Assembly (NCBI GenBank): GCA_959023295.1
Contig: CAUFBM010000006.1
Span: forward strand, 59,348-123,347
Length of the DNA stretch: 64,000 bases
Source of the DNA: an uncultured Collinsella sp.
Lineage (GTDB): Bacteria > Actinomycetota > Coriobacteriia > Coriobacteriales > Coriobacteriaceae
Direction of reading: 5' to 3'
Shown here in pieces: positions 51,147 to 62,317 of the stretch. How positions within the stretch are numbered: position 1 is the first letter of the stretch; each line of letters begins with the position of its first letter. The notes beneath the pieces were generated by a model. That model searched no databases. It was given only the letters and a program-made list of their open reading frames with translations, and had not been told where the DNA came from. The position numbers and the translations under genes are program-made.

Positions 51147-51749
51147 ATGAATCTTTCATCCCAGAAGAGCGCGATCGCACTCTCCGCGTCCGCGGCCGCG
51201 CTGCTCATGCCGGTTTCCGCGTTCGCCGAGGACGGCGCCGCCGGTGCGGACATCCTCATCCCTAAGATGGCGGAGTTCATCCCGGCGCTTATCGCCTTCC
51301 TGATCATCTGGATCGTGCTGGCCAAGGTCGCCCTGCCGGGCATCATGAAAACCATGGAGGAGCGCGGCAAGAAGATCGAGGAGAGCCTCGACGAGGCCGA
51401 GAAGACCAAGCAGGAGGCTATCGCCAAGCGTGCTGAGTCCGACTCGATCGTCACCGACGCCCGTCGTCAGGCTGCCGACATCGTTCTCGAGGCCCGTAAG
51501 GACGCCGAGTCCGAGCGCGCCCGTATCATCGAGGCTGCTCACAAGGAGGCCGAGGAGATCATCGCCAAGGCCCATACGACCGTCGAGGACGAGCGCAAGT
51601 CCATCTACGCCGGTGCCGCGAGCTCCATCGCCGACCTGTCCGTTGCCGTCGCCACCAAGATCGTGGGCGAGGCACTCGAGGACGAGGCCGGGCAGAAGAA
51701 GCTCATCGAGCGCTACATCCAGGAAGCAGGTAGCCTGAATGCCGACTAG
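51147..51749 (+). CDS. atpF: ATP synthase F0 subunit b
   Basis: 200 residues. A hydrophobic segment at about 45-65 (IPALIAFLIIWIVLA) is followed by a long charged helix of the stator stalk. Before it comes a second N-terminal hydrophobic stretch (SAIALSASAAALLMPVSAFAED) that looks like a signal peptide with an AFA cleavage site. It overlaps the next gene by 11 bases. Confidence 0.93.
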   Translation: MNLSSQKSAIALSASAAALLMPVSAFAEDGAAGADILIPKMAEFIPALIAFLIIWIVLAKVALPGIMKTMEERGKKIEESLDEAEKTKQEAIAKRAESDSIVTDARRQAADIVLEARKDAESERARIIEAAHKEAEEIIAKAHTTVEDERKSIYAGAASSIADLSVAVATKIVGEALEDEAGQKKLIERYIQEAGSLNAD

Positions 51750-52215
51750 CCGCTATCAGGACAAGGTGCTCGAGACCTACGCGCGCTCCCTTCTGGAAGC
51801 CGCCAAGGCCGAGAACCATGTGTTCGAGGACCTCGAGATGATCGAGCGCCTGGCTTCCGCCAGCCCCGAGATCATCGCCGTGCTCGACACCATGTCCAAG
51901 CGCGACCAGCTCGACCTTCTTCCCAAGGTGGCAGCTGCCTTTAAGTATGTTGCCGAGGAAGACGAGGATGTAGTGGGCGTGACCGTCACCACGGCGATCC
52001 CGCTCGACGACGAGCTGCGTCAAACCATCACTAAGAAATGCGAGCAGGACTTCGGCCGCAAGGTATTCCTTATCGAGCAGGTCGACCCGTCTATCGTGGG
52101 CGGCCTGGTGCTCGAGGCTCGCGGCGAGCGTCGTGACATTTCCGTCAAGACGCAGCTGCGCATCGCACAGGAGACCCTCGCAAACTCTGCTAATTCGTAC
52201 GGAGGTGAAGCCTAA
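51739..52215 (+). CDS. atpH: ATP synthase F1 subunit delta
   Basis: 158 residues, somewhat short for OSCP/delta (about 177). The N-terminal helical domain and the C-terminal DPSIVGGLVLEARGE motif are typical. It joins the stator to alpha3beta3. It overlaps atpF by 11 bases, and its stop codon overlaps the atpA start by one base. Confidence 0.92.
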   Translation: MPTSRYQDKVLETYARSLLEAAKAENHVFEDLEMIERLASASPEIIAVLDTMSKRDQLDLLPKVAAAFKYVAEEDEDVVGVTVTTAIPLDDELRQTITKKCEQDFGRKVFLIEQVDPSIVGGLVLEARGERRDISVKTQLRIAQETLANSANSYGGEA

Positions 52216-53813
52216 TGTCCGAAACCCTCAATGCCCAGGATATCGCCAAGAAACTGCAGGAGCAGCTCACGAGCCTCTCCGCGACGGTCGATACGCATGA
52301 GGTTTCAACGGTCGACGAGGTAGGCGACGGCATCGCGCGCGTCACTGGCCTCAAGAGCGCCATGGCAGGCGAGCTTCTGGAGTTCAAGAGCTCCGATACC
52401 GGTGAGACCGTCTTCGGCCTTGCCCAGAACCTTGACCGTGACGAGGTCGGCGCCGTTCTGTTTGGTGCCGTCGACTCCATCAAGGAAGGCGACGAGTGCC
52501 GCACCACTGGCCGCATTATGGATATCCCCGTGAGCCGTGCCATGCTCGGCCGCGTCGTCAATCCGCTCGGCCAGCCCATCGACGGTTTGGGTGACATTGT
52601 CGCCACGCACCGCCGCCCTATCGAGTTCAAGGCCCCCGGCGTCATCGACCGTACCCCGGTGTGCGAGCCGGTTCAGACCGGTCTGCTCGCCATCGACTCC
52701 ATGGTGCCTATCGGCCGCGGCCAGCGCGAGCTTATCATCGGCGACCGTAAGACCGGTAAGACCGCCATTGCCATCGACGCTATCCTCAATCAGCGCGGCA
52801 AGGGCATGGTCTGCATCTATGTCGCCATCGGCCAGAAGGCTTCCACGGTTGCCAACATCCGCGAGACCCTCGCTCAGCACGGTGCGCTCGACTACACCAT
52901 TATCGTTTCGGCCACCGCTGCCGATTCCGCCCCTATGCAGTACATCGCGCCTATGGCCGGTGCCGCTATCGGCGAGTTCTTCATGTACAACGGCGAGGAC
53001 GGCAAGCCCGCCAGCGAGACCAACCCCGGCGGCCACGTGCTCGTCATCTACGACGACCTGTCCAAGCAGGCTGTGGCCTACCGTCAGATGTCGCTGACGC
53101 TGCATCGTCCGCCCGGACGCGAGGCCTATCCTGGCGACATCTTCTACCTGCACTCTCGTCTGCTCGAGCGTGCCGTCAAGATGTCCAAGAAGAACGGTTA
53201 CGGCTCCATGACGGCTCTGCCGATCATCGAGACCCAGGACGGCGACGTCTCGGCCTACATTCCGACCAACGTCATTTCCATTACCGATGGTCAGATCTAC
53301 CTGCAGTCCGAGCTCTTCTTCCAGGGCCAGCGCCCGGCAGTCGACGTGGGTATCTCCGTGTCCCGCGTCGGTGGCGACGCACAGACCAAGGCCATGAAGC
53401 AGGTTGCCGGCAATCTTCGTCTTGACCTCGCTTCGTACCAGGAGCTCGCCGGCTTTACGCAGTTCGGCTCCGACCTCGACGAGGCCACGCAAAAGCAGCT
53501 TACCCACGGCGCTCGCATGACTGAGCTCCTTAAGCAGCCGCGCTACAAGCCGTTTGAGGTTGGCGAGCAGATTGCAGTTCTGTTTGCAGGCAACGAGGGC
53601 TTCCTGGACGACCTGGAGATCGCCGACGTGCTGCCTTTCCGCGCTGAGCTTATCGAGTACCTGGACAACGGCTTTGGCTCGCTGCTCGATAAGGTTCGCG
53701 CCAAGAAGATCGACGATGACACCAAGGCTGAGCTTCTGCGCGTTATCGGTGACTTCAAGCAGCAGTTCATGGCCAAGCACCATGCCGATACGACTGGATC
53801 AGAGGAGAACTAA
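52215..53813 (+). CDS. atpA: ATP synthase F1 subunit alpha
   Basis: 532 residues. The nucleotide-binding P-loop is GDRKTGKT; the VVNPLGQPIDG, YDDLSKQA and HRPPGREAYPGD segments are characteristic. Noncatalytic site subunit. The C-terminal tail (HADTTGSEEN) is ordinary. It follows atpH with a one-base overlap. Confidence 0.97.
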   Translation: MSETLNAQDIAKKLQEQLTSLSATVDTHEVSTVDEVGDGIARVTGLKSAMAGELLEFKSSDTGETVFGLAQNLDRDEVGAVLFGAVDSIKEGDECRTTGRIMDIPVSRAMLGRVVNPLGQPIDGLGDIVATHRRPIEFKAPGVIDRTPVCEPVQTGLLAIDSMVPIGRGQRELIIGDRKTGKTAIAIDAILNQRGKGMVCIYVAIGQKASTVANIRETLAQHGALDYTIIVSATAADSAPMQYIAPMAGAAIGEFFMYNGEDGKPASETNPGGHVLVIYDDLSKQAVAYRQMSLTLHRPPGREAYPGDIFYLHSRLLERAVKMSKKNGYGSMTALPIIETQDGDVSAYIPTNVISITDGQIYLQSELFFQGQRPAVDVGISVSRVGGDAQTKAMKQVAGNLRLDLASYQELAGFTQFGSDLDEATQKQLTHGARMTELLKQPRYKPFEVGEQIAVLFAGNEGFLDDLEIADVLPFRAELIEYLDNGFGSLLDKVRAKKIDDDTKAELLRVIGDFKQQFMAKHHADTTGSEEN

Positions 53814-53818
53814 GCCCT

Positions 53819-54726
53819 ATGGCCAACCTTCGCGACATTAAGAAGCGAATCTCCTCGGTTACCACGACCAAGCAGATCACGCGCACGATGGAGATGGTCT
53901 CTACGGCCAAGATCCGTCGTGCCCTCGATCGCTCCAAGCAGGCCGAGCCCTATAAGGAGGCGCTGACCGACGTCATGTTGACGGTCGCCGGCGACGCCTC
54001 CTGCTCGGGCACCGATCCCATGCTACAGAAGCATGAGAGCGTCAAGCATGGCCTGATTGTCGTTATTGCCTCGGACCGCGGCCTTGCCGGCGGTTTCAAT
54101 ACGACGGTGGAGCGCACGGCCGAAAAGCTCGCCGCTTCTTGGGCGAACGATGGCATCGAGTGCGAGATCATTGCGTGTGGACGTAAGCCGGTCACGTATT
54201 TCCGCGACCGCGCAAACGTCGTCATGCACTTTGAGGGCAATTCCTCCGAGCCCGATTTTAATCAGGCTCGCATGATTTCCTCTCATATCTGCGATGCGTA
54301 TCGTGCCGGCGAGCTTGACCGCGTCGAGCTTGTCTACCACCACGCCAAGAACCGCGTGGATCAGGAGCTTCGCGTCGAGCACTTGCTGCCGCTCGATCCC
54401 GAGATGATCGCTATGGCCCACGGTCCGCGTAAGAACGAGACCGACGCCCCTAAGCGCATCTCGTCCACGTTCGAGTTCGTGCCCTCTCCCGAGCATGTTC
54501 TCGGCAAGCTTGTACCGTCGTATATCCTGACGGTCATCTACCAGGCCCTGATCGATTCGGCGGCTGCCGAGCAGGGTGCACGCCGCAAGGCCATGCACTC
54601 CGCGACGGAAAACGCCACCGCGATCATCTCGACCCTTACCCGCACGTATAGTCGCGTGCGCCAGGCTTCGATCACGACCGAGATTAACGAGATCGTCGGC
54701 GGAGCCTCAGCATTGGAGGAACAGTA

Positions 54727-54727
<1 letters not shown>
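53819..54727 (+). CDS. atpG: ATP synthase F1 subunit gamma
   Basis: 302 residues. RDIKKRISSVTTTKQITRTMEMV at the N-terminus (17 residues of helix 1 are typical) and SATENATAIISTL near the C-terminus define the central rotor shaft. Its start lies 5 bases after the atpA stop codon, and its end overlaps atpD by one base. Confidence 0.96.
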
Positions 54728-56181
<1,454 letters not shown>

Positions 56182-56184
56182 GTT

Positions 56185-56577
56185 ATGCGTATCCGCATCG
56201 TGTGCCCCGTGAGCCTCGCCTATGAGGGTGACGCTGCGTTTGTGTCGATTCCGTCTACGGATGGCGAGTTTGGCGTTCTGCCTGCTCACTCCAGCGAAAT
56301 CTGCACGATCGACCGCGGTTACGTTCGCGTTTCCGATAAGGCCATGGGCACTGTCGACCACACGTTTGCCGTGGCCGGCGGCTATGCCCAGGTTGCGGAC
56401 GATGTCGTGACCGTTCTCGCCGAGCGCGCTTGCGATTTGGCGACCGTCGATGCCGACAAGGTTAAAGCTGATATTCAAGGTTTTGAAGAGAAGCTGGGTA
56501 ATTTGTCGGAGGATGATGCACGCCGCGCCTACCTCTATAATGAAATCGCATGGTGTAAGCTCAAGCTTGCCCAATAG
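56185..56577 (+). CDS. atpC: ATP synthase F1 subunit epsilon
   Basis: 130 residues. N-terminal beta-sandwich (DGEFGVLPAHS, then GGYAQVADDVVTVLAE) and a C-terminal helical hairpin (DDARRAYLYNEIAWCKLKLAQ, near the end) that can regulate ATP hydrolysis. Last gene of the operon; a terminator follows. Confidence 0.95.
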   Translation: MRIRIVCPVSLAYEGDAAFVSIPSTDGEFGVLPAHSSEICTIDRGYVRVSDKAMGTVDHTFAVAGGYAQVADDVVTVLAERACDLATVDADKVKADIQGFEEKLGNLSEDDARRAYLYNEIAWCKLKLAQ

Positions 56578-56614
56578 TCAAACGATTTAGCGTTCGACCA
56601 TTTGCGAACACATC

Positions 56615-56652
56615 ATGCCCGGGATGGCCCAGCCACCCCGGGCATGCTTTTT
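56615..56652 (+). terminator. Terminator of the ATP synthase operon
   Basis: ATGCCCGGG pairs with CCCGGGCAT, with an inner TGGC/GCCA pairing, and is followed by GCTTTTT. The last T bases are 14 bases before the murA start, so read-through or a close promoter must serve murA. Confidence 0.75.
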
Positions 56653-56665
56653 GAAAGGGTAGACC

Positions 56666-57949
56666 TTGGATATTATCCGCGTTGAGGGTGGCCACGCCAT
56701 CGGAGGCTCCGTGCCCGTCTCGGGTGCCAAGAACTCCGCGCTCAAACTCATGGCGGCAACGCTTCTGGCGCCGGGCAAGACGACGCTGCAGAACGTGCCC
56801 GATATTTCCGATGTCCACGTGATGGGCAAGGTGCTCAAGGGTATGGGCGCTACGATCGATGTTCTCGACGAGCACACGCTCGAGATCGATACCTCCCAGG
56901 TCGATTCTTGGGAGGCTCCCTACGAGCTCGTCGCCAAGATGCGCGCCTCCACGGCTGTGATGGGTCCCCTGCTGGGTCGCTTCCATCGCGCCAAGATCGC
57001 CATGCCGGGCGGCTGCAACCTGGGTGCTCGCAAGATCGATATGCATATCTTGGGCCTCGAGGCCTTGGGCGTCGAGTTCGACACCGCCCACGGCTATATT
57101 AACGCCAATGCGCCTCAGGGCCTGCGCGGCACCACCGTCACGCTCGAGTTCGCCAGCGTCGGTGCGACCGAGAACCTCATCATGGCCTCCGTGCGTGCGC
57201 AGGGTACCACGGTTATCGATAATGCGGCCCGCGAGCCCGAGATCGTCGACCTTGCCAACATGCTCAACGAGATGGGCGCCAAGATCGTCGGCGCCGGTAC
57301 GCCCGTTGTGACCATCGAGGGCGTGGAGGAACTGCATCCGGTTACCCATCGCGTGGTGGGCGATCGCATCGAAGCTGGTACCTTTATCGTCGCCGGAGCG
57401 TTGATGGCAGATGATCGCGGCATCGATGTTACGGGGTTCTGCCCCATTCACCTGGGCATGGTGCTCAAAAAGATGGAGCTCATGGGTATCGACTGCGAGC
57501 GCATCGAGAACGGTGTCCACGTCAATCGCGCCGAGCGCATCAAGCCGGTCGATATCCAGACGCTTCCGTTCCCGGGTTTCCCGACCGACATGCAGGCGCA
57601 GATCATGGTGCTCTCGGCCCTTGCCGACGGAAGCTCCGTAATTACCGAGAATATCTTCGAGAACCGCTTCATGTTCGCTTCCGAGCTCGTGCGTATGGGT
57701 GCCGATATTCGTATCGAGAGCCATCACGCCATGATTCACGGCGTCAAGGGCTTCTCGGGCGCACAGGTCACCTCACCAGACCTGCGTGGCGGCGCGGCTC
57801 TTGTGGTTGCCGGTCTTATTGCCGACGGCACCACCGAGGTCTCGGCCATCCATCACATCAAACGTGGCTACGAGCAGTTTGTTGAAAAGCTGCAGGCGCT
57901 TGGCGCGCATGTCGAACATGCCACCGTTCCCGATCCCGTCATCTACTAA
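56666..57949 (+). CDS. murA: UDP-N-acetylglucosamine 1-carboxyvinyltransferase
   Basis: 427 residues. The active-site Cys is in PGGCNLGARKID, matching PGGCAIG in the family; the N-terminal GGHAIGGSVPVSGAKNSALK is typical EPSP-synthase fold. It makes the first committed step of peptidoglycan synthesis; the presence of the Cys predicts fosfomycin sensitivity at this target. The TTG start at 56666 has AAAGGG upstream. LCP gene follows after 12 bases. Confidence 0.95.
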   Translation: MDIIRVEGGHAIGGSVPVSGAKNSALKLMAATLLAPGKTTLQNVPDISDVHVMGKVLKGMGATIDVLDEHTLEIDTSQVDSWEAPYELVAKMRASTAVMGPLLGRFHRAKIAMPGGCNLGARKIDMHILGLEALGVEFDTAHGYINANAPQGLRGTTVTLEFASVGATENLIMASVRAQGTTVIDNAAREPEIVDLANMLNEMGAKIVGAGTPVVTIEGVEELHPVTHRVVGDRIEAGTFIVAGALMADDRGIDVTGFCPIHLGMVLKKMELMGIDCERIENGVHVNRAERIKPVDIQTLPFPGFPTDMQAQIMVLSALADGSSVITENIFENRFMFASELVRMGADIRIESHHAMIHGVKGFSGAQVTSPDLRGGAALVVAGLIADGTTEVSAIHHIKRGYEQFVEKLQALGAHVEHATVPDPVIY

Positions 57950-57961
57950 TGCAGGTTGCCT

Positions 57962-59188
57962 ATGTTTAACAAGAAGCCCCTAGCGGATAACACCCGAAGA
58001 CCCTCGACTGGTGCGCAGGCCAAGATCTACAGCCGCGACAATGTCGCACGCTATTCCGAGCGCGCCCGTCAGCGCCGTCGCGGCCACACGGTTCGCCGTG
58101 TCGCGCTCATCGCCGTGCTCGGCGTGTTGCTGAGCGCTACAACCGCCGCCGGCCTGTGGTTTGCCACTATCATGGGCAAGCTTGGCGACTCCAATGTCAT
58201 TACCAACAACCTGCGCCAGATTCTGGTCGATACCGATGAGGCAAAAGATCCGTTCTACGTACTGCTTCTTGGTACCGACGGTCGTCCGGGCGAGGATACG
58301 TATCGTGCCGACTCAATTATCCTGGCTCGCATTGACCCTACGAAAAAGCAGGCAACGCTTATCTCCATTCCGCGCGATACCAAGGTTGTCTATAACGGCT
58401 CGACCATGAAGATTAACGCCTGTCATACGTATGGCGGCGCCGAGGCCATGGTCCAGGCGGTCAACGAGCTGTGCGGCGTGCAGATTTCTCACTATGCCGA
58501 GGTCAGCTTTGACGGCATGCAGTCGCTTATTGATTCGGTTGGCGGTATCGACATCAACGCGACCGACGACGTCGACGATCCCGAGCATCTGGATATTAAG
58601 ATTACTGCCGGCCAGCAGCATATGGATGGCGCCACTGCCCTTACCTACGCCCGTTGCCGTTACATCTATGCCGACGGCGACTATACGCGCATGCGCCACC
58701 AGCGTCAGGTACTCGGCGCCCTCGCCAACCAGATCCTCAACAACTTCGATGCCACCAAGGTCTTCGACCTCGTCAATTCGCTGTCCGACATGCTCGTGAC
58801 CGATATGAGCGTTCAGGACATCGTCTCTACGGTCAATGCCATGCATGGCATGGATGTCGAGGGCATCTACTCGGCCAACCTGCCTTCGTATGCCGACGAC
58901 AGCACTATGATCGACGGCGTGAGCTATGTCTTTGTCTACGAAGACGAGCTTAAGGAAATGATGGCCCGCGTCGACGCCGGCGAGGATCCCAAGGGTCCCA
59001 ACACCATGGGTCTTTCCGATGGCTCCAGCTCCACGATCGGTGACCTCAACAACAATACGTCCGAGGACTACGCATATGGCACCGCGACCTCGTCGGGTGG
59101 TTCGGTCGATTCCGACGATTCGGGCGACGGCTCCGATTACTATGAAGAGCCCACCGGTGACGGCAACGGCTACGAAGCCAACTACTAG
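57962..59188 (+). CDS. LytR-CpsA-Psr (LCP) family protein
   Basis: 408 residues. A basic cytoplasmic N-terminus and one membrane segment (about 42-68) lead to an outside LCP domain (LLLGTDGRPG; RADSIILARIDP; ISIPRDTKV). The C-terminal about 60 residues are Ser/Gly/Asp-rich. LCP enzymes transfer undecaprenyl-linked polymers such as teichoic acids or glycans onto peptidoglycan. It follows murA by 12 bases, so the pair is a cell-wall unit. ATG 57962 was preferred over TTG 57956. Confidence 0.9.
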   Translation: MFNKKPLADNTRRPSTGAQAKIYSRDNVARYSERARQRRRGHTVRRVALIAVLGVLLSATTAAGLWFATIMGKLGDSNVITNNLRQILVDTDEAKDPFYVLLLGTDGRPGEDTYRADSIILARIDPTKKQATLISIPRDTKVVYNGSTMKINACHTYGGAEAMVQAVNELCGVQISHYAEVSFDGMQSLIDSVGGIDINATDDVDDPEHLDIKITAGQQHMDGATALTYARCRYIYADGDYTRMRHQRQVLGALANQILNNFDATKVFDLVNSLSDMLVTDMSVQDIVSTVNAMHGMDVEGIYSANLPSYADDSTMIDGVSYVFVYEDELKEMMARVDAGEDPKGPNTMGLSDGSSSTIGDLNNNTSEDYAYGTATSSGGSVDSDDSGDGSDYYEEPTGDGNGYEANY

Positions 59189-59189
59189 G

Positions 59190-59437
59190 GTTACGCGGGC
59201 TTACCAGCCCGCGTAACCAGTTGACGCTGCAAACCCGCCAGAGCGGCAATCTGCCTTTCAACTTCGGCGGCATGATCAGGAAGGTTCCGCCGTTCTGCCG
59301 AACGGCGGACCGGCCGACGCTGCGCGGGCCGCATTTGGACAATCTGACGTTCAACTTCAAGGGCGCGACCAGAAGGTCAGCGCCCTTTCGTTTCACGCCA
59401 CCTTGTCTCAAATGCGGCCCGCTCGCTGCCCGTCCTC
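59190..59437 (+). repeat. Family A structured repeat, composite copy A3
   Basis: Unit a: P1 GTTACGCGGGCT, TACC, AGCCCGCGTAAC (59190-59217), then TTGACGCTGC and CGGCAATCTGCCTTTCAA, with no matching second half. Unit b: a P1-like hairpin GTTCCGCCGTTC, TGCC, GAACGGCGGA (about 59284-59309), P2 59324-59337 with 59409-59422 (14 bp), P3 59359-59370 with 59375-59387, and TTTCACGCCACCTTG. It begins one base after the LCP stop codon. CATTGGGGACGTTCT follows at 59454. Together with the terminator at 59532 this fills the 406-base gap. Confidence 0.8.
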
Positions 59438-59531
59438 AACCTGCGACGTTAGTCATTGGGGACGTTCTAGGCACTTGGGGACACTCCTTTCGTTAAGAGG
59501 CTGGCGCGCGTCAACCTGTTCTCATTGCACT

Positions 59532-59572
59532 AAAAATCGCCCCGTTCTCGGTTGAGGACGGGGCGATTCGTC
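59532..59572. terminator. Bidirectional terminator between LCP and pepT
   Basis: AATCGCCCCGT (59535-59545) pairs with ACGGGGCGATT (59558-59568). Minus-strand transcripts of pepT end with TTTTTAG; the plus strand has GTCTTTT. It is 23 bases beyond the pepT stop codon. Confidence 0.8.
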
Positions 59573-59594
59573 TTTTAGGGTTGTGCAGCTAGGC

Positions 59595-60842
59595 TTATGC
59601 GAAGCGGGCGACGAGTTCCTGCAGGACGTCGGTCATCTTGACGAGCGAGCTGACCGGGACAAACTCGTTGACGCCGTGGTAGCAGTAGCCACCCGTCGAG
59701 AGGTTGGGGCAGGGCAGACCGCGGAACGACAGCTGCGCGCCATCGGTGCCGCCGCGAATCGGCAGTACCTGGGGCTCGACGTCGCAGGCAAGGAAGGCGT
59801 CCTTGGCGACATCGATCAGCTCCGGGTAGTCGCGGACGATCTCGGCCATGTTGCGGTACTGGTGCTTAATCTCGACCGTTACGCGCTCCTCGCCCAGTCG
59901 CTGGTTGAGCAGTGCAGCGGCAGCATCCATCAGCTCGAGTTTCTGTTGGAACTTGGCGGCATCGTGATCACGGACGATATAGCGCGCCGTGGCATGGTCG
60001 ACTGTTGCCGAAACGCCCTCAAGGTGATAGAAACCTTCGTAGCCCTCGGTGTATTCCGGACGCTGCTCGTAGGGGAGCAGGGCGTTGAAGTCGCAGAACA
60101 GATTGCCCGCGTTGACCATACGGCCCTTGGCGTCGCCGGGGTGAATGGACTGTCCCTCAAAGCGAACGGTTGCCTCGGCGGCGTTGAAGCACTCCCACTC
60201 AAGCTCGCCTACCGGACCGCCGTCGACCGTGTAGGCGTACTTGCAGCCAAAGGCCTCGATATCCAACAACTCGGCACCGTGACCGATTTCCTCGTCCGGG
60301 CAAAAGCAAATGCCGAGCGCGGGATGGGGCAGGGAGGGGTCCTGCGCGATGCGTGCGACGAGCGCCATGATTTCGGCGACACCAGCCTTGTCGTCGGCGC
60401 CCAGCAGCGTGGTCCCGTCGGTGCAGACAAGGTCCTCACCCACCAGGTTGTTCAAGGCGGGAAGCTTGGCGGTGCTCATGGACACGGGCTTGCCGTCGAC
60501 GATGCCGCAAACCAGGTCGCCGCCCTCGTAGTGCACGATGTGCGGCGCTACGCCGGCGCCCGGCGCGACCTCGGTGGTATCGAGATGCGCAATCAAGCCC
60601 AGGGCGGGCTTATTCTCGGAACCGGCACTAGCGGGAATGTGCGCGCAGACATAAGCGTTTTCGCTCACATGGGCATCGATTGCACCCAGCTCGCGCAGCT
60701 CCTCGGCAAGCACGTTGGCAAGGTCAAACTGGACGGTGCTCGACGGCACCTGGTCGCAGTTGGCATCCTCGGACTGCGTGTTGATCTGGACATAGCGCAA
60801 AAAACGCTCGAGTACGTCGGGGTTCGTGGTGGTGTTTTCCAT
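59595..60842 (-). CDS. pepT: Peptidase T (tripeptidase)
   Basis: 415 residues. M20B family: HLDTTEVAPG, GADDKAGVAE and FCPDEEIGHGAELLD hold the zinc ligands and catalytic Glu. It cleaves the N-terminal residue of tripeptides in the cytoplasm. ATG 60842 has GGAGCGG upstream and the family start (MENTTTNPDVLERFLRYV); a longer start at 60995 would add 51 residues and overlap the divergent gene. Confidence 0.93.
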   Translation of the reverse strand: MENTTTNPDVLERFLRYVQINTQSEDANCDQVPSSTVQFDLANVLAEELRELGAIDAHVSENAYVCAHIPASAGSENKPALGLIAHLDTTEVAPGAGVAPHIVHYEGGDLVCGIVDGKPVSMSTAKLPALNNLVGEDLVCTDGTTLLGADDKAGVAEIMALVARIAQDPSLPHPALGICFCPDEEIGHGAELLDIEAFGCKYAYTVDGGPVGELEWECFNAAEATVRFEGQSIHPGDAKGRMVNAGNLFCDFNALLPYEQRPEYTEGYEGFYHLEGVSATVDHATARYIVRDHDAAKFQQKLELMDAAAALLNQRLGEERVTVEIKHQYRNMAEIVRDYPELIDVAKDAFLACDVEPQVLPIRGGTDGAQLSFRGLPCPNLSTGGYCYHGVNEFVPVSSLVKMTDVLQELVARFA

Positions 60843-60962
60843 AAAGACCGCTCCAATCTTGGTCGTCGTGTGCAACAAGAACTCTAGCACGGTATGCCGC
60901 GGCATACCGCGACGCTTGGATGGGGTAGAATCAGCCATTGAATGCAGAAGGGACGGATGTTC

Positions 60963-61385
60963 ATGGATACGACAAATAGCTCGCGCGAGCTGCACCTAAC
61001 GGTGGCGAACGAAGACTACTTGGAGTGCATGGTTCGCATCGAAAGCGAAGATGGGGAGACCAGCGGCGTGCGGTCGGTCGATATCGCACAGCGCCTTGGC
61101 GTCTCGAAGGCATCGGTCAACAAGGCGGTTTCGGCTCTCAAGGCATCCGAGCTTGTCGAACAGTCTCACTACGGCAAAGTTATCCTGACTGACCGTGGGC
61201 GCGAGGTCGGCTCGGCTATCTGGTATCGCCATCGTCTGGTCCGCACGTTTTTGGTCCAGGAGCTCGGCGTCGATTTTGAGCGCGCCGATGCCGAGGCCTG
61301 CATGATGGAGCATGCGCTTTCCGAGGACACGATGAACCGCTGGCTCGCCTATCTCGAAAAGCAGGGAATCAGCGTCGAGGAATAG
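60963..61385 (+). CDS. DtxR/MntR-family metal-dependent regulator
   Basis: 140 residues. Winged HTH (VRSVDIAQRLGVSKASVNKAVSALK) followed by the dimerisation and metal-binding helices (GREVGSAIWYRHRLVRTFLVQELGV; AEACMMEHALSEDT). There is no SH3-like third domain, so it resembles MntR in length. Regulated genes are not adjacent, apart from the following methyltransferase. ATG 60963 has AAGGGA 9 bases upstream; ATGs at 60942 and 60957 are alternatives. Confidence 0.87.
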   Translation: MDTTNSSRELHLTVANEDYLECMVRIESEDGETSGVRSVDIAQRLGVSKASVNKAVSALKASELVEQSHYGKVILTDRGREVGSAIWYRHRLVRTFLVQELGVDFERADAEACMMEHALSEDTMNRWLAYLEKQGISVEE

Positions 61386-61397
61386 CGAAATACATAT

Positions 61398-62291
61398 ATG
61401 GACACGAGTTATTACAATCGTTTTGGCGGCGAGGAGCTTATGCGCCGACTTGCCAGTGAGACATTGCTGGCGCAGGGCCCCATGGGCAGTGTGCTGCTGA
61501 GCGAATGCGGCGCCGCCGATATTCCGCCGGCATTTTGGAATCTCGCCGAACCGCAGACGGTTTCCCGTATCCATCGACTGTACGCCGCCGCTGGCGCGCA
61601 GGTGCTCATCACAAACACGTTTCAGGCGTCGGGTCACGCTCTCAATCAAGACGAAATCGCCCCATCCATGGCGGAGGTCAATCGCGGGGCGGTCGACGAT
61701 GCCCGCCAGGCAAATCCGCAGCTCCTGTTGGGGTCTATGGGCCCTATTGCCATTGAGTGGTTTGTCGAGGGTTCCCCCGAGTATCGAGAGATTCGCGCAA
61801 ACGCTCGTGAGCAGGCGTCCGCCTTGCTCAACGCCGGCGTAGACGGCCTCCTGATCGAGACAGTCACGTCGATTCGCAATCTGCAGCCCGTGCTCGCCGG
61901 CGTATGCGACGCCGCCGACGGTATGCCCATCTTGGTGAGTTTTGCTATTGACGACAAGGGCGACCTGCTAGGCGATGGCCTAAACATCGAAGGTGCCATT
62001 TTGTATGCCGAGAAGCACGGTGCGAACTCGGTCGGGGTCAATTGCTGCTCCTTGAAAGCGGCTACTGTCGCGGTGCCAAGGATGGTCGCCGCGGCCACCA
62101 CGCCCGTTACGGTTCGGCCCAACGCGGGAAATCCGGTTCAGACACAGGACGGGCCCGTGTGGCACGAGGACCCCGAAGCCTTCGCTCGCGCATGTGTTGA
62201 GTGGAAGCGGGCAGGCGCCGCAATGGTAGGCAGCTGCTGCGGAACCACAGCGGTTACGACGGCCGCTATGGCGGATGCGCTCAATATATAG
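61398..62291 (+). CDS. Homocysteine S-methyltransferase family protein
   Basis: 297 residues. The N-terminal QGPMGSVLLSECG, the GVNCC motif (first zinc Cys) and the C-terminal GSCCGT (the other two cysteines) are the family's zinc-thiolate site. It transfers a methyl group from a donor such as S-methylmethionine or methyl-folate systems to homocysteine. There is no B12 or folate domain, so it is not a full MetH. It starts 12 bases after the DtxR-like gene. Confidence 0.85.
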   Translation: MDTSYYNRFGGEELMRRLASETLLAQGPMGSVLLSECGAADIPPAFWNLAEPQTVSRIHRLYAAAGAQVLITNTFQASGHALNQDEIAPSMAEVNRGAVDDARQANPQLLLGSMGPIAIEWFVEGSPEYREIRANAREQASALLNAGVDGLLIETVTSIRNLQPVLAGVCDAADGMPILVSFAIDDKGDLLGDGLNIEGAILYAEKHGANSVGVNCCSLKAATVAVPRMVAAATTPVTVRPNAGNPVQTQDGPVWHEDPEAFARACVEWKRAGAAMVGSCCGTTAVTTAAMADALNI

Positions 62292-62317
62292 AACCCGAAA
62301 ATAGGAGTATCGAATCA

